A stretch of DNA of 63,251 nt from Bacteroidaceae bacterium. Lineage in GTDB: Bacteria; Bacteroidota; Bacteroidia; Bacteroidales; Bacteroidaceae. Of this stretch, positions 56,209 to 63,251 are shown in pieces. The stretch is taken from contig JAFXTO010000055.1 in the NCBI GenBank assembly GCA_017535725.1, positions 1 through 63,251 of the forward strand. The letters run 5' to 3'. The position numbers and the translations under genes were made by a program. The notes below the pieces were generated by a model that saw nothing but the letters and a program-made list of their open reading frames with translations, was not told the origin of the DNA and did no database searches. The number at the start of each line of letters is the position of its first letter. Positions within the stretch are counted from its first letter, which is position 1.

Positions 56209-58731
56209 TCAGACTGTCTGTGGCGTGAGCGTCAACTCCTTCTCATCCTCGGACGCGGCGTCCACACACACGGTCTGTCCTTCCTGTAGCTTTTCGTCAA
56301 GGATGAGCTGGCAGAAGGGATCCTCCACTGCTGTCTGCAACAACCGCTTCAGGGGACGTGCGCCGAACTGGACGTCGTAGCCCTTGGCACCGAGCCATGC
56401 CCGTGCGCCATCGGTGAGCTGGATTTCGTAGCCCATCTCGCGGATTCGCTTCTGGAGCGGACGCATCTCGATGTCCACGATCCGATGGAGACTCTCGCGA
56501 GTCAGCTGGTCGAAGAAGATGATGTCGTCCAGACGGTTAAGGAATTCGGGAGAGAATTGCTTCTGGAGTGTCTTGCGGATGATGCCACGGGCAAATTCGG
56601 GGTCGGCAGTGTCGGCCGAACGACTGAATCCTATACCCTGACCGAACTCCTTCAACTGGCGTGTACCCGTATTGGAGGTCATGATGAGGACGGTATTGCG
56701 GAAGTCTACGGTAGTTCCGTTGCCGTCTGTCAGACGTCCTTCGTCCATGACCTGAAGCAGGATATTGAAGATGTCGGGGTGTGCCTTTTCGATTTCGTCC
56801 AGCAGCACGATGCTATAGGGTTTGCGGCGCACGCGGTCGGTGAGTTGTCCGCCCTCCTCGTAGCCCACGTAGCCCGGAGGTGCACCCACCATGCGGCTTA
56901 CGGTGTGCTTCTCCATGTACTCCGACATGTCCACTCGTATGAGTGCATCTTCCGAACCGAAGAGTTCCACCGCTAATCGTTTCGTCAGGTAGGTTTTTCC
57001 AACTCCTGTAGGTCCAAGGAACATGAACGTCCCGATGGGCTTGTTCGGGTCTTTCAGGCCCACGCGCGAGCGTTGGATAGCACGGACGAGTTTGTCCACG
57101 GCATCGTCTTGTCCTATGACGCTTCCCTTCAGAGCCGTTCCGAGATGGCGCAGGCGCAGGTTCTCGCTCTGCCCCACCCTCTGGACGGGTATGCCCGTCA
57201 TCATGGCCACGACCTCTGCCACGTCCTGTTCGGTGATTTCCTCTCGGACGTCCTTGAGCTGGTGTTCCCAGTCCTTCTTCATCTGCTCCAGCCGCACCTG
57301 CTCGTTGGCCAGCTGGTCGCGGTAGTCGGCGGCGAGCTCATAGTTCTGCCGTGCGGCAGCTTCCTTCTTGAGCTCTGCCAGGTGGCGGCAGAGTTCTTCC
57401 TTGCGGAGGATGTCCTCGCTGACAGGAATATTGATAAGGTGCGAACGGGAACCTGCTTCATCCAAGGCATCAATAGCCTTGTCGGGCAAGCTGCGGTCGG
57501 TCATGTAGCGGTCCGTGAGCTTCACACAGGCCACCAGCGCCTCGTCCGAATAGCGCACGTTGTGGTGTGCCTCATAGCGTTCGCGGATGTTGCGCAGGAT
57601 TTCTATGGTCTCGTCCACCGTGGTCGGCTCTACCAACACCTTCTGGAATCGGCGTTCGAGCGCGCCGTCTTTCTCAATGCTCTTCTTGTACTCGTCAATG
57701 GTCGTGGCGCCTATACACTGGACCTCGCCACGAGCCAGCGCTGGCTTGAGCATGTTGGCGGCATCCATGGTGCCGGCAGCAGAACCGGCTCCGATAATGG
57801 TGTGTATCTCGTCGATGAAGAGGATGATTTCACGATGCTCGTGGAGTTCGTTGATGATTGCCTTCAGACGCTCCTCGAACTGTCCACGGTACTTCGTGCC
57901 GGCCACCACGGCCGCCATGTCGAGCACGATGACGCGCTTGTCAAACAGCAGTCGGGCAACCTTGCGCTGGGTGATACGCAGTGCCAGTCCTTCGACGATG
58001 GCACTCTTACCCACTCCGGGTAATCCGATGAGTATCGGGTTGTTCTTCTTGCGACGGCATAGAATCTGTGCCACGCGCTCTATCTCCTTCTCACGTCCTA
58101 CGATGGGATCCAGCAGTCCTTCCTCAGCGGCCTTGGTGAGGTCTGTCCCGAAGGTGTCCAAGGCGGGCGTACCGCTGCCTTTGCCCTTACGGGTTCCCGT
58201 GGCCTGTCGGGCTCCCTGCTGTGCGGGTCTTCCGCTTTCGTGTGGGTCTTCTTCCTCATCGTCCTCGTCATCTTCCTCATCCTCATCCGTATATCCGAAT
58301 CCGGACTGCGGGTCTTTCTGGGTGAGTGCGCTCTTGACGGCCTGATAGTCCACCCCCAGTTCGCGGAACTGTTGGCAGAGCTTGTCATCGTCGTTGCGCA
58401 GGATGGCCAGTAGGAGGTGTTCCGTGTCGGCCCATTCGGCCTGCATGGCACGGGCTTCCAGCATCATCAACTTGATAATCCTACTGGCAGAGGAGCTGAG
58501 CAGGGGATCGTTCTGCAAGGAACCTTTGGCCACGGCATTCTCCAACAGCTGCTTCAGGGCTGCGAAGTCCACATCCAAGCTGTGGAGGATGGCGGTGCCA
58601 GTACAGTCCTCCTCGCGCATCATAGCCAACAGGAGGTGCTCAGGTTCCACAACTGGGCTGTGGAGCCTCACGGCCTCTTGCTTACCATAATTCAGTATCT
58701 CTGTTATTTTGGGCGACAGTTTGTTCTCCAT
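56209..58731 (-). CDS. clpC: ATP-dependent Clp protease ATP-binding subunit ClpC
   Basis: 840 residues. The N domain (ILNYGKQEAVRLHSPVVEPE, twice repeated) is followed by a very acidic linker (DEDEEDDEDDEEEDPHES), first AAA module with Walker A GLPGVGKSAIVEGL and DEIHTIIGAGS, a short coiled middle region with a UVR-like segment (NYELAADYRDQL), and second AAA module with GPTGVGKTYLTKRL and VDMSEYMEKHTVSRM, GAPPGYVGYEEGG. Lacks the long M-domain of ClpB. It unfolds proteins for ClpP. The poly-acid stretch (about residues 140-160) is unusually dense. Confidence 0.95.
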   Translation of the reverse strand: MENKLSPKITEILNYGKQEAVRLHSPVVEPEHLLLAMMREEDCTGTAILHSLDVDFAALKQLLENAVAKGSLQNDPLLSSSASRIIKLMMLEARAMQAEWADTEHLLLAILRNDDDKLCQQFRELGVDYQAVKSALTQKDPQSGFGYTDEDEEDDEDDEEEDPHESGRPAQQGARQATGTRKGKGSGTPALDTFGTDLTKAAEEGLLDPIVGREKEIERVAQILCRRKKNNPILIGLPGVGKSAIVEGLALRITQRKVARLLFDKRVIVLDMAAVVAGTKYRGQFEERLKAIINELHEHREIILFIDEIHTIIGAGSAAGTMDAANMLKPALARGEVQCIGATTIDEYKKSIEKDGALERRFQKVLVEPTTVDETIEILRNIRERYEAHHNVRYSDEALVACVKLTDRYMTDRSLPDKAIDALDEAGSRSHLINIPVSEDILRKEELCRHLAELKKEAAARQNYELAADYRDQLANEQVRLEQMKKDWEHQLKDVREEITEQDVAEVVAMMTGIPVQRVGQSENLRLRHLGTALKGSVIGQDDAVDKLVRAIQRSRVGLKDPNKPIGTFMFLGPTGVGKTYLTKRLAVELFGSEDALIRVDMSEYMEKHTVSRMVGAPPGYVGYEEGGQLTDRVRRKPYSIVLLDEIEKAHPDIFNILLQVMDEGRLTDGNGTTVDFRNTVLIMTSNTGTRQLKEFGQGIGFSRSADTADPEFARGIIRKTLQKQFSPEFLNRLDDIIFFDQLTRESLHRIVDIEMRPLQKRIREMGYEIQLTDGARAWLGAKGYDVQFGARPLKRLLQTAVEDPFCQLILDEKLQEGQTVCVDAASEDEKELTLTPQTV

Positions 58732-58808
58732 ATAAGCTCTCTTTTACCTAATAATGTTTTTGTTGACAAGAGGCAACCTCGCAGTTTCAAGCCCGATTGC
58801 CTCTTTCG

Positions 58809-58882
58809 TGACTCCTATAGGATTCAAACCTATAACCTTCTGATCCGTAGTCAGATGCTCTATTCAGTTGAGCTAAGGAGCC
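58809..58882 (-). tRNA. tRNA-Arg (anticodon ACG)
   Basis: The minus strand folds as a cloverleaf: acceptor GGCTCCT/AGGAGTC, D arm GCTC..GAGC, anticodon arm TCTGA-CTACGGA-TCAGA with anticodon ACG, and T arm with loop TTTGAAT between ATAGG and CCTAT. Discriminator base A; CCA is not encoded. It lies upstream of clpC. Confidence 0.95.
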
Positions 58883-59006
58883 ATCATATACCCTCAAAAA
58901 CGTTGCAAAGGTAGTGGTTTTCCGCGAACCGCGCAAATTTTTAGGGTATATTCTTTGAAAAAAGTGACCTGTGTCAGTCTGTTCTCGTGTTAATCCAAGG
59001 TCTTGC

Positions 59007-61058
59007 TCATTTCAGCAAGTCCACACTGCGCTTGACGAATCGGGTCAGGGCCTCACCTTTCAGGAGTCCGTTCTGCAGCAGAGCCAGATCGATGAGCTGA
59101 TGCACGAGTTCGTTGCCTGCTGCGTATGCAGCGAGTACTTCGCGGCGCTTGCCTTCCTCGGACTCGATACTGTCATTACATTGCTTCATGTCCTCACGCT
59201 CGGCATTGGTGATTTCGTCGTACTTCTTCTTGTCCTGCTCAGCCTGGAGTACTGCCTTGCGGGCACGCAGTCCGCGCAGTTCTGCCTCGATGGGCTTCAG
59301 CGATTCGGCGGTCTGCGCTTCGCTGTCTGTCAGCACATTGCGCACAAGTTCGGAGTCCGTGTTCAGCACAAGGCTGTACATATCCGGCATCTCGCCGTAG
59401 AATCCCATGCCGGGCTGGATGCGTGCCATGTCCTTCATGCGGCGCATGTACTCGCTCTGAGTGATGACGATAGGCATAGCTTCTGCGCCCATGGCACGTG
59501 TCTCCACGTGGTACGTCGTTTTGTCAGCCGTTGGCACCTGGCTCTCGAAGACAGCTGACAGATTGGCAGCACGCTCGGCCTCCAGTTCCTCGCCGGTCTC
59601 TTCTTCCTTGGTGATAAGACGGTCAATGACATCGGCATCAACACGCGTGAAGGTCGTCTTCTCCAGCTTGCGCTCCAGCATCTGAACCAGCGGGGTATCT
59701 AACTGACCATTCAAGAGAAGGACGTTGTAACCCTTCGCGTGCGCGGCATCAATATAGGTGTAGTGCTCATCGCGGTCGGCAGCATAGAGGTACACGAGTT
59801 GTCCGTCCTTGTTTGTCTGCTGGTCCTTGATGAGTGCCTGATACTCCTCGAGGGTGTAATACTTACCTTCGGTGTCCTTCAGGAGGAAGAAAGCCTTGGC
59901 CTTCTCGTAGAAGTCATCCTCGGTCAGCATACCGTAGGAGATGAAAATCTTCAGGTCGTCCCATTTCTCCTCGAACTCCTTGCGGTCGTTCTTGAAGAGC
60001 GAGCTCAGACGGTCGGCCACCTTCTTGGTGATATAACCGCTGATTTTCTTCACGTTGCTATCACTCTGGAGGTACGAGCGCGAGACATTCAGCGGGATGT
60101 CAGGAGAGTCGATGGTGCCGTGCAGCAGGGTCAGGAAGTCGGGCACGATGCCTTCCACCTGGTCGGTCACAAAGACCTGGTTGCAGTACAGCTGAATCTT
60201 GTTGCGCTGCAGGTCGAGGTTATTCTTGATTTTCGGGAAGTAGAGGATACCCGTCAGGTTGAACGGATAGTCCACATTCAGGTGAATCCAGAACAGAGGC
60301 TCGTCGGCCATGGGATAGAGCTGACGGTAGAAAGCCTTGTAGTCCTCGTCCTTCAGCTCGCTGGGCTTGCGAGTCCAGAGGGGTGTCGTGTCATTGACCT
60401 GATTGTCCTCCTCGGTGTCCTGCATCTTACCATCTTTCCACTCCTGTTTCTTACCAAAGACCACGGGCACGGGCAGGAAGTGACAGTATTTCTTCAGCAA
60501 TCCTTCCAGTTTGTCCTTCTCAAGGAACTCCTTGCAGTCTTCCGAGAGGTGCATGACAATATCCGTTCCGCGGTCTTCCTTGTCCGTTTCCTCAAGGGTG
60601 AATTCGGGCGAACCGTCACAGCTCCACTTCACGGCAGGAGCATCCTGATAGCTGCGGGTGATGATGTCCACGCGGTCGCTGACCATGAAGCTGGAATAGA
60701 AGCCCAGACCAAAATGGCCGATGATGGCGTTGGCATCCTCCTTGTATTTATCTAAGAAGTCGTTAGCACCGGAGAAAGCTATCTGATTGATATACTTATC
60801 GATTTCCTCTGCCGTCATACCGATACCGCGATCGCTGACGGTGATGGTACCAGCCTCTGCGTCCACGCTCACCGTGACCTTCAGCTCACCCAGCTCGCCT
60901 TGGATATCGCCCTTGCCAGCCAGCGTCTTGAGCTTCTGCGTGGCATCCACGGCGTTGCTGATAATCTCACGAATGAAAATCTCGTGGTCAGAATAGAGGA
61001 ATTTCTTGATGACCGGAAATATATTCTCGGTCGTTACACCAATATTACCTTTTTGCAT
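59007..61058 (-). CDS. htpG: Molecular chaperone HtpG (Hsp90)
   Basis: 683 residues. The N-terminal ATPase has EIFIREIISNAVDATQKLK, VSDRGIGMTAEEIDKYI, GHFGLGFYSSFMVSDRV and the G-T-D motif in DRGTDIVMHLSED. The middle domain carries NLTGILYFPKIK and DIPLNVSRSYLQSD with the catalytic-loop arginine. The C-terminal dimer domain ends LLKGEALTRFVKRSVDLL. Length and gaps fit the Bacteroidetes group. A tRNA and clpC follow on the same strand. No heat-shock operator was recognized. Confidence 0.96.
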   Translation of the reverse strand: MQKGNIGVTTENIFPVIKKFLYSDHEIFIREIISNAVDATQKLKTLAGKGDIQGELGELKVTVSVDAEAGTITVSDRGIGMTAEEIDKYINQIAFSGANDFLDKYKEDANAIIGHFGLGFYSSFMVSDRVDIITRSYQDAPAVKWSCDGSPEFTLEETDKEDRGTDIVMHLSEDCKEFLEKDKLEGLLKKYCHFLPVPVVFGKKQEWKDGKMQDTEEDNQVNDTTPLWTRKPSELKDEDYKAFYRQLYPMADEPLFWIHLNVDYPFNLTGILYFPKIKNNLDLQRNKIQLYCNQVFVTDQVEGIVPDFLTLLHGTIDSPDIPLNVSRSYLQSDSNVKKISGYITKKVADRLSSLFKNDRKEFEEKWDDLKIFISYGMLTEDDFYEKAKAFFLLKDTEGKYYTLEEYQALIKDQQTNKDGQLVYLYAADRDEHYTYIDAAHAKGYNVLLLNGQLDTPLVQMLERKLEKTTFTRVDADVIDRLITKEEETGEELEAERAANLSAVFESQVPTADKTTYHVETRAMGAEAMPIVITQSEYMRRMKDMARIQPGMGFYGEMPDMYSLVLNTDSELVRNVLTDSEAQTAESLKPIEAELRGLRARKAVLQAEQDKKKYDEITNAEREDMKQCNDSIESEEGKRREVLAAYAAGNELVHQLIDLALLQNGLLKGEALTRFVKRSVDLLK

Positions 61059-61139
61059 GATGTGATGGTTTTATTGAACGATTAAACTTAATACTAAATT
61101 TCACCATCAACCATGCAAAAAGCGTGCCAGATAACCCAC

Positions 61140-61660
61140 ATGGCATAAAATAATCCAAAATGTATTGGATGTTATTGATGACAAAAACAGAAAAAACACC
61201 ACTACGATGGTCTGAGGTCTATGACCTCTTCGCGAAGAGCATGTCTGATGCTATCTGAGAGCGAGCTCTCACAGCACAGCCCCACTCTTCACAGATTTGT
61301 TCCAAATCACTGACCACCTCGTGGAAAAAACAACGCTTCGCTCAAAAATAAGCCTGCGGACGGTACCCGCTTATCCGAACACATAATGAGTTCTTGAGTT
61401 AGCAAGAGGATTTGTGTTTTTAAGGGCGAAGCCCGGTGTTCTCCAAGTGTGGAGCACGGGGTCAATCTTTAAGCGGAAGTTCGTTGCCGAAGGTTATGTC
61501 TAAGTTACAGGAAGAAGGACTGGAACTGTGTCGTCAAAAGGAGTTGAGCGGAAGCTTGCTTTCAAGTGAAAACTCATTATGACGGCGCATCATCTCTAGC
61601 CATAGGCGTGAGATTCAGACATCGCCTGAGGTGTTTTTTCTTGTTTTTGTCTTAAAAACT
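61140..61660. repeat. Hairpin-dense dispersed intergenic element, copy 2
   Basis: It aligns with 4365-4712 through several anchors (GCAAGAGGATTTGTGTTTTT, GTTCTCCAAGTGTGGAGCAC, GGAAGTTCGTTGCCGA, GTTTTTGTCTTAAA). In addition it carries a chain of perfect short hairpins: ATCCAA/TTGGAT (61153-61170), GAGGTC-TAT-GACCTC (61214-61228), CTCTTCGCGAAGAG (61226-61239), TGAGAGC-GA-GCTCTCA (61256-61271), GATTTG-TTC-CAAATC (61294-61308), CTCCA-AGTG-TGGAG. The ATAATGAGTT/AACTCATTAT pair (61383-61392, 61571-61580) could close a larger fold. No gene is present in 61059-61959. Confidence 0.75.
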
Positions 61661-61664
61661 CTAC

Positions 61665-61870
61665 ACTAATTTTCAATTTTTCAATTTTCAATATTTCAAT
61701 TTTTCAATATTTCAACCTTTCAACGTTTCAACCTTTCAATTTTAGCGGCCTTCGTTATTCCGTTATCACGTTATTCCGTTATTCCGAAAAATAATCGGCC
61801 GCCCCATTATAATTTTTCAATATTTCAATTTTTCAACGTTTCAATATTTCAATTTTTCAATTTTTCACCC
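61665..61870. repeat. TTTTCAATATTTCAA and GTTATTCCGTTATCACG repeats
   Basis: Inverted-orientation copy of the composite found at 17747-18027: CAATTTTTCAATATTTC words around GCGGCCTTCGTTATTCCG..AAAATAATCGGCCGCCC (61742-61806). It sits directly upstream of the decarboxylase gene. Confidence 0.8.
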
Positions 61871-61959
61871 CCATAACAACATTTTTTTCCCATTTATTCC
61901 CTCCATCTCAGAAATTATCCATAATTTTACGCCCCAAAACGAATGATTACACAAAAAAT

Positions 61960-63141
61960 ATGAAACAATTTGAAGAAAAAAGGAAAGACACCAGCTCTGG
62001 CTTTGCCAAGCTGGACGAATGGGTGACGATCTGGCGCGAGACACTCCCCAAGTATTTCGGCTACCCCTTTAACGAGGTCTCGCCACTGAGCGATTTCTAC
62101 GAGTGGTACTATGCCGCCGGCATCAACCTGATGAACCTGAATAATGCTGGAGACCCATTTACCGACACGCCCTGGGAGGTGTCGTCGCAAGTGTTCGAAC
62201 GCGAGGTCATCGAGTTTTTCGCACCGCTTTACGACTTTGATGACGACAACAGATGGGGACTGGTCACCCATAGCGGCTCCGACGGTAACAACCACGGCAT
62301 CTACTTCGGCGCCAACTACCTGAAGCAAAAGACGGGACAGGCCCCCATCCTCTATGTGAGCGACGAGGCTCATTACTCGAACATGCGACTGGCACACCTG
62401 CAGAACCTGGAGACGCGATTAGTGAAGAGCGACACCATGGGACGCATGATACCTGAGGAGCTGGAACAGCAGCTCGACACATCGCGGCCGGCACTCGTCG
62501 TCTATGCCATGGGATCAACCTTCAAGGGTGCCATCGATGACATGCCAGCCCTGAACGCCGTGCTCCGCCGTCACCCTGAGCTGCCTGCCTTGTACCGCCA
62601 TGTCGATGCAGCACTCTTTGGCGGTTACCTGCCGTTTACGGAGCACCGCCATCTGGTGAGCAGTAAGAAGATGGGCTTTGAGTCGATAGCTGTCAGTGGC
62701 CACAAGTTCTTCGGCATCGATTCGCCGTGCGGACTCTTCATCTGCACTCGTGAGGTGTACGACAATCAGGCCAACTTCGACATCCCCTATCTTAATAAGA
62801 ACATGCGCATGATCAACTGTTCGCGCGACCCCATCCAGCCTCTCAAATACTGGTGGGTCGTCCAGAAAGTAGGTGCCGAAGGGTGGTCGCGTCAGGCCCG
62901 TCGTATCATGGAGCTGACGGCCTATCTGAAACAGCGACTCGACAACGCGGGCTATCCCTCGTGGGTGAACGAATACAGCAACACCATCTTCATGCGCAGT
63001 CCGTCGCCAGAACTGGCCCACAAGTACCAGTTGGCGCAGAACGAGGACCCCCGCTTCGGTGGTAAGCTGGCCCACGTCGTAGTGATGCAGCACTTCACCG
63101 AAGAATCCATCGATGCCTTCATCGCCGAACTCTGCCCATAA
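61960..63141 (+). CDS. PLP-dependent group II decarboxylase (histidine-decarboxylase-like)
   Basis: 393 residues. The PLP lysine is in AVSGHKFFGIDSPCGLFI (about residue 246), the ring-stacking histidine in DEAHYSNMRLA, and the aspartate in HVDAALFGGYLP. THSGSDGNNHGIYFGA and GSTFKGAIDDMPALN match the bacterial PLP histidine decarboxylase group, but T-E-G-N is S-D-G-N and G-T-T is G-S-T here. If it decarboxylates histidine, the product is histamine; other amino acids or an altered reaction remain possible. A weak -7 element TAATTTTAC lies at 61922-61930. It stands alone without an antiporter gene next to it. Confidence 0.85.
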   Translation: MKQFEEKRKDTSSGFAKLDEWVTIWRETLPKYFGYPFNEVSPLSDFYEWYYAAGINLMNLNNAGDPFTDTPWEVSSQVFEREVIEFFAPLYDFDDDNRWGLVTHSGSDGNNHGIYFGANYLKQKTGQAPILYVSDEAHYSNMRLAHLQNLETRLVKSDTMGRMIPEELEQQLDTSRPALVVYAMGSTFKGAIDDMPALNAVLRRHPELPALYRHVDAALFGGYLPFTEHRHLVSSKKMGFESIAVSGHKFFGIDSPCGLFICTREVYDNQANFDIPYLNKNMRMINCSRDPIQPLKYWWVVQKVGAEGWSRQARRIMELTAYLKQRLDNAGYPSWVNEYSNTIFMRSPSPELAHKYQLAQNEDPRFGGKLAHVVVMQHFTEESIDAFIAELCP

Positions 63142-63164
63142 TCCCCTCCCCCATCATTGTTTGG

Positions 63165-63251
63165 AACAAAAACAATGCTTCAAAAACAGGTTGCACGATG
63201 CTGTTGGCTGCGCGGTGTAAGAATGATTCTTCAACGCAGAATCGCAGAGCC
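63165..63251. repeat. Copy of the 1456-1563 intergenic module at the window edge
   Basis: It reads GGAACAAAAACAATGCTTC, CGATGCTGTTGGCTGCGCG and then TCAACGCAGAATCGCAGAGC, in the same order as 1456-1563 but about 20 bp shorter. It runs past the window end. Bases 63142-63164 hold nothing else. Confidence 0.7.

Overview
The window looks like the chromosome of a Bacteroidales bacterium, most likely Prevotella or a close relative. Evidence: promoters of the Bacteroidetes type (TTG, 20 nt, TAnnTTTGC), almost no Shine-Dalgarno sequences, a gene set typical of the order (DUF4248, DUF4494, DUF5689, rseC-rnfBCDGEA, UpxY-like NusG paralogue, type B L31), lipoprotein signal peptides, and secreted GH2 and GH43 enzymes. 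Genus-level assignment is inference.

Layout. 1-6.1 kb is an accessory stretch with scattered small genes: a broken AAA-type ATPase end, a MNT/HEPN toxin-antitoxin pair, DUF4248, a HigA-like antitoxin without its helix-turn-helix, a DUF234-type AAA ATPase, and an orphan UpxY-like antiterminator overlapping an unknown partner. They sit among non-coding repeats. 6.3-7.4 kb is fba. 7.5-16 kb is a candidate nucleic-acid scavenging locus: a secreted EEP nuclease/phosphatase, divergent from a TonB-dependent receptor, two OB-fold lipoproteins and a DNA/RNA non-specific endonuclease lipoprotein. 16-22.3 kb holds rpmE, a WecA/MraY-type transferase, rny, a 6S-like RNA candidate, zapA and rfbA. 22.5-28.4 kb holds a BY-kinase, ilvC, an RluA-type enzyme and rpsP. 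28.4-32.3 kb is a LytS/LytTR two-component pair followed by a lipoprotein 5'-nucleotidase. 32.4-38.1 kb has DUF4494, YggS, a flavin reductase, a repeat-rich GH2 glycosidase and a patatin-like protein. 38.1-45 kb is the Rnf operon with a formate/nitrite-type channel at its 3' end and palindromic elements between its genes. 45-54.6 kb has GH43-CBM6, then udk, an MltF-like lytic transglycosylase, a Dna2-like nuclease-helicase, recR, a membrane protein, a family 2 glycosyltransferase and a GNAT enzyme. 55-63.1 kb has a secreted Gly/Ser-rich protein, clpC, tRNA-Arg(ACG), htpG and a histidine-decarboxylase-like PLP enzyme.

Intergenic DNA is unusually structured. At least four repeat classes recur: (i) about 145-bp palindromic elements capped by GACCCCCTC..GAGGGGGTC inside the rnf operon, one of which encodes the RnfB tail; (ii) hairpin-dense elements of about 350-500 bp sharing a core around CTCCAAGTGTGGAG; (iii) elements bounded by inverted copies of CAACGCAGAATCGCAGAG; (iv) drifting short tandem repeats (ATTGAAA, TAACGGAATAACG, CAACTTGTCAACTTAACC, GACTAGGATTAACTAG). 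Several promoters are followed at once by a stem-loop at the predicted mRNA 5' end, and the rpmE leader carries twin hairpins with identical 9-nt loops, a strong candidate L31 regulatory leader.
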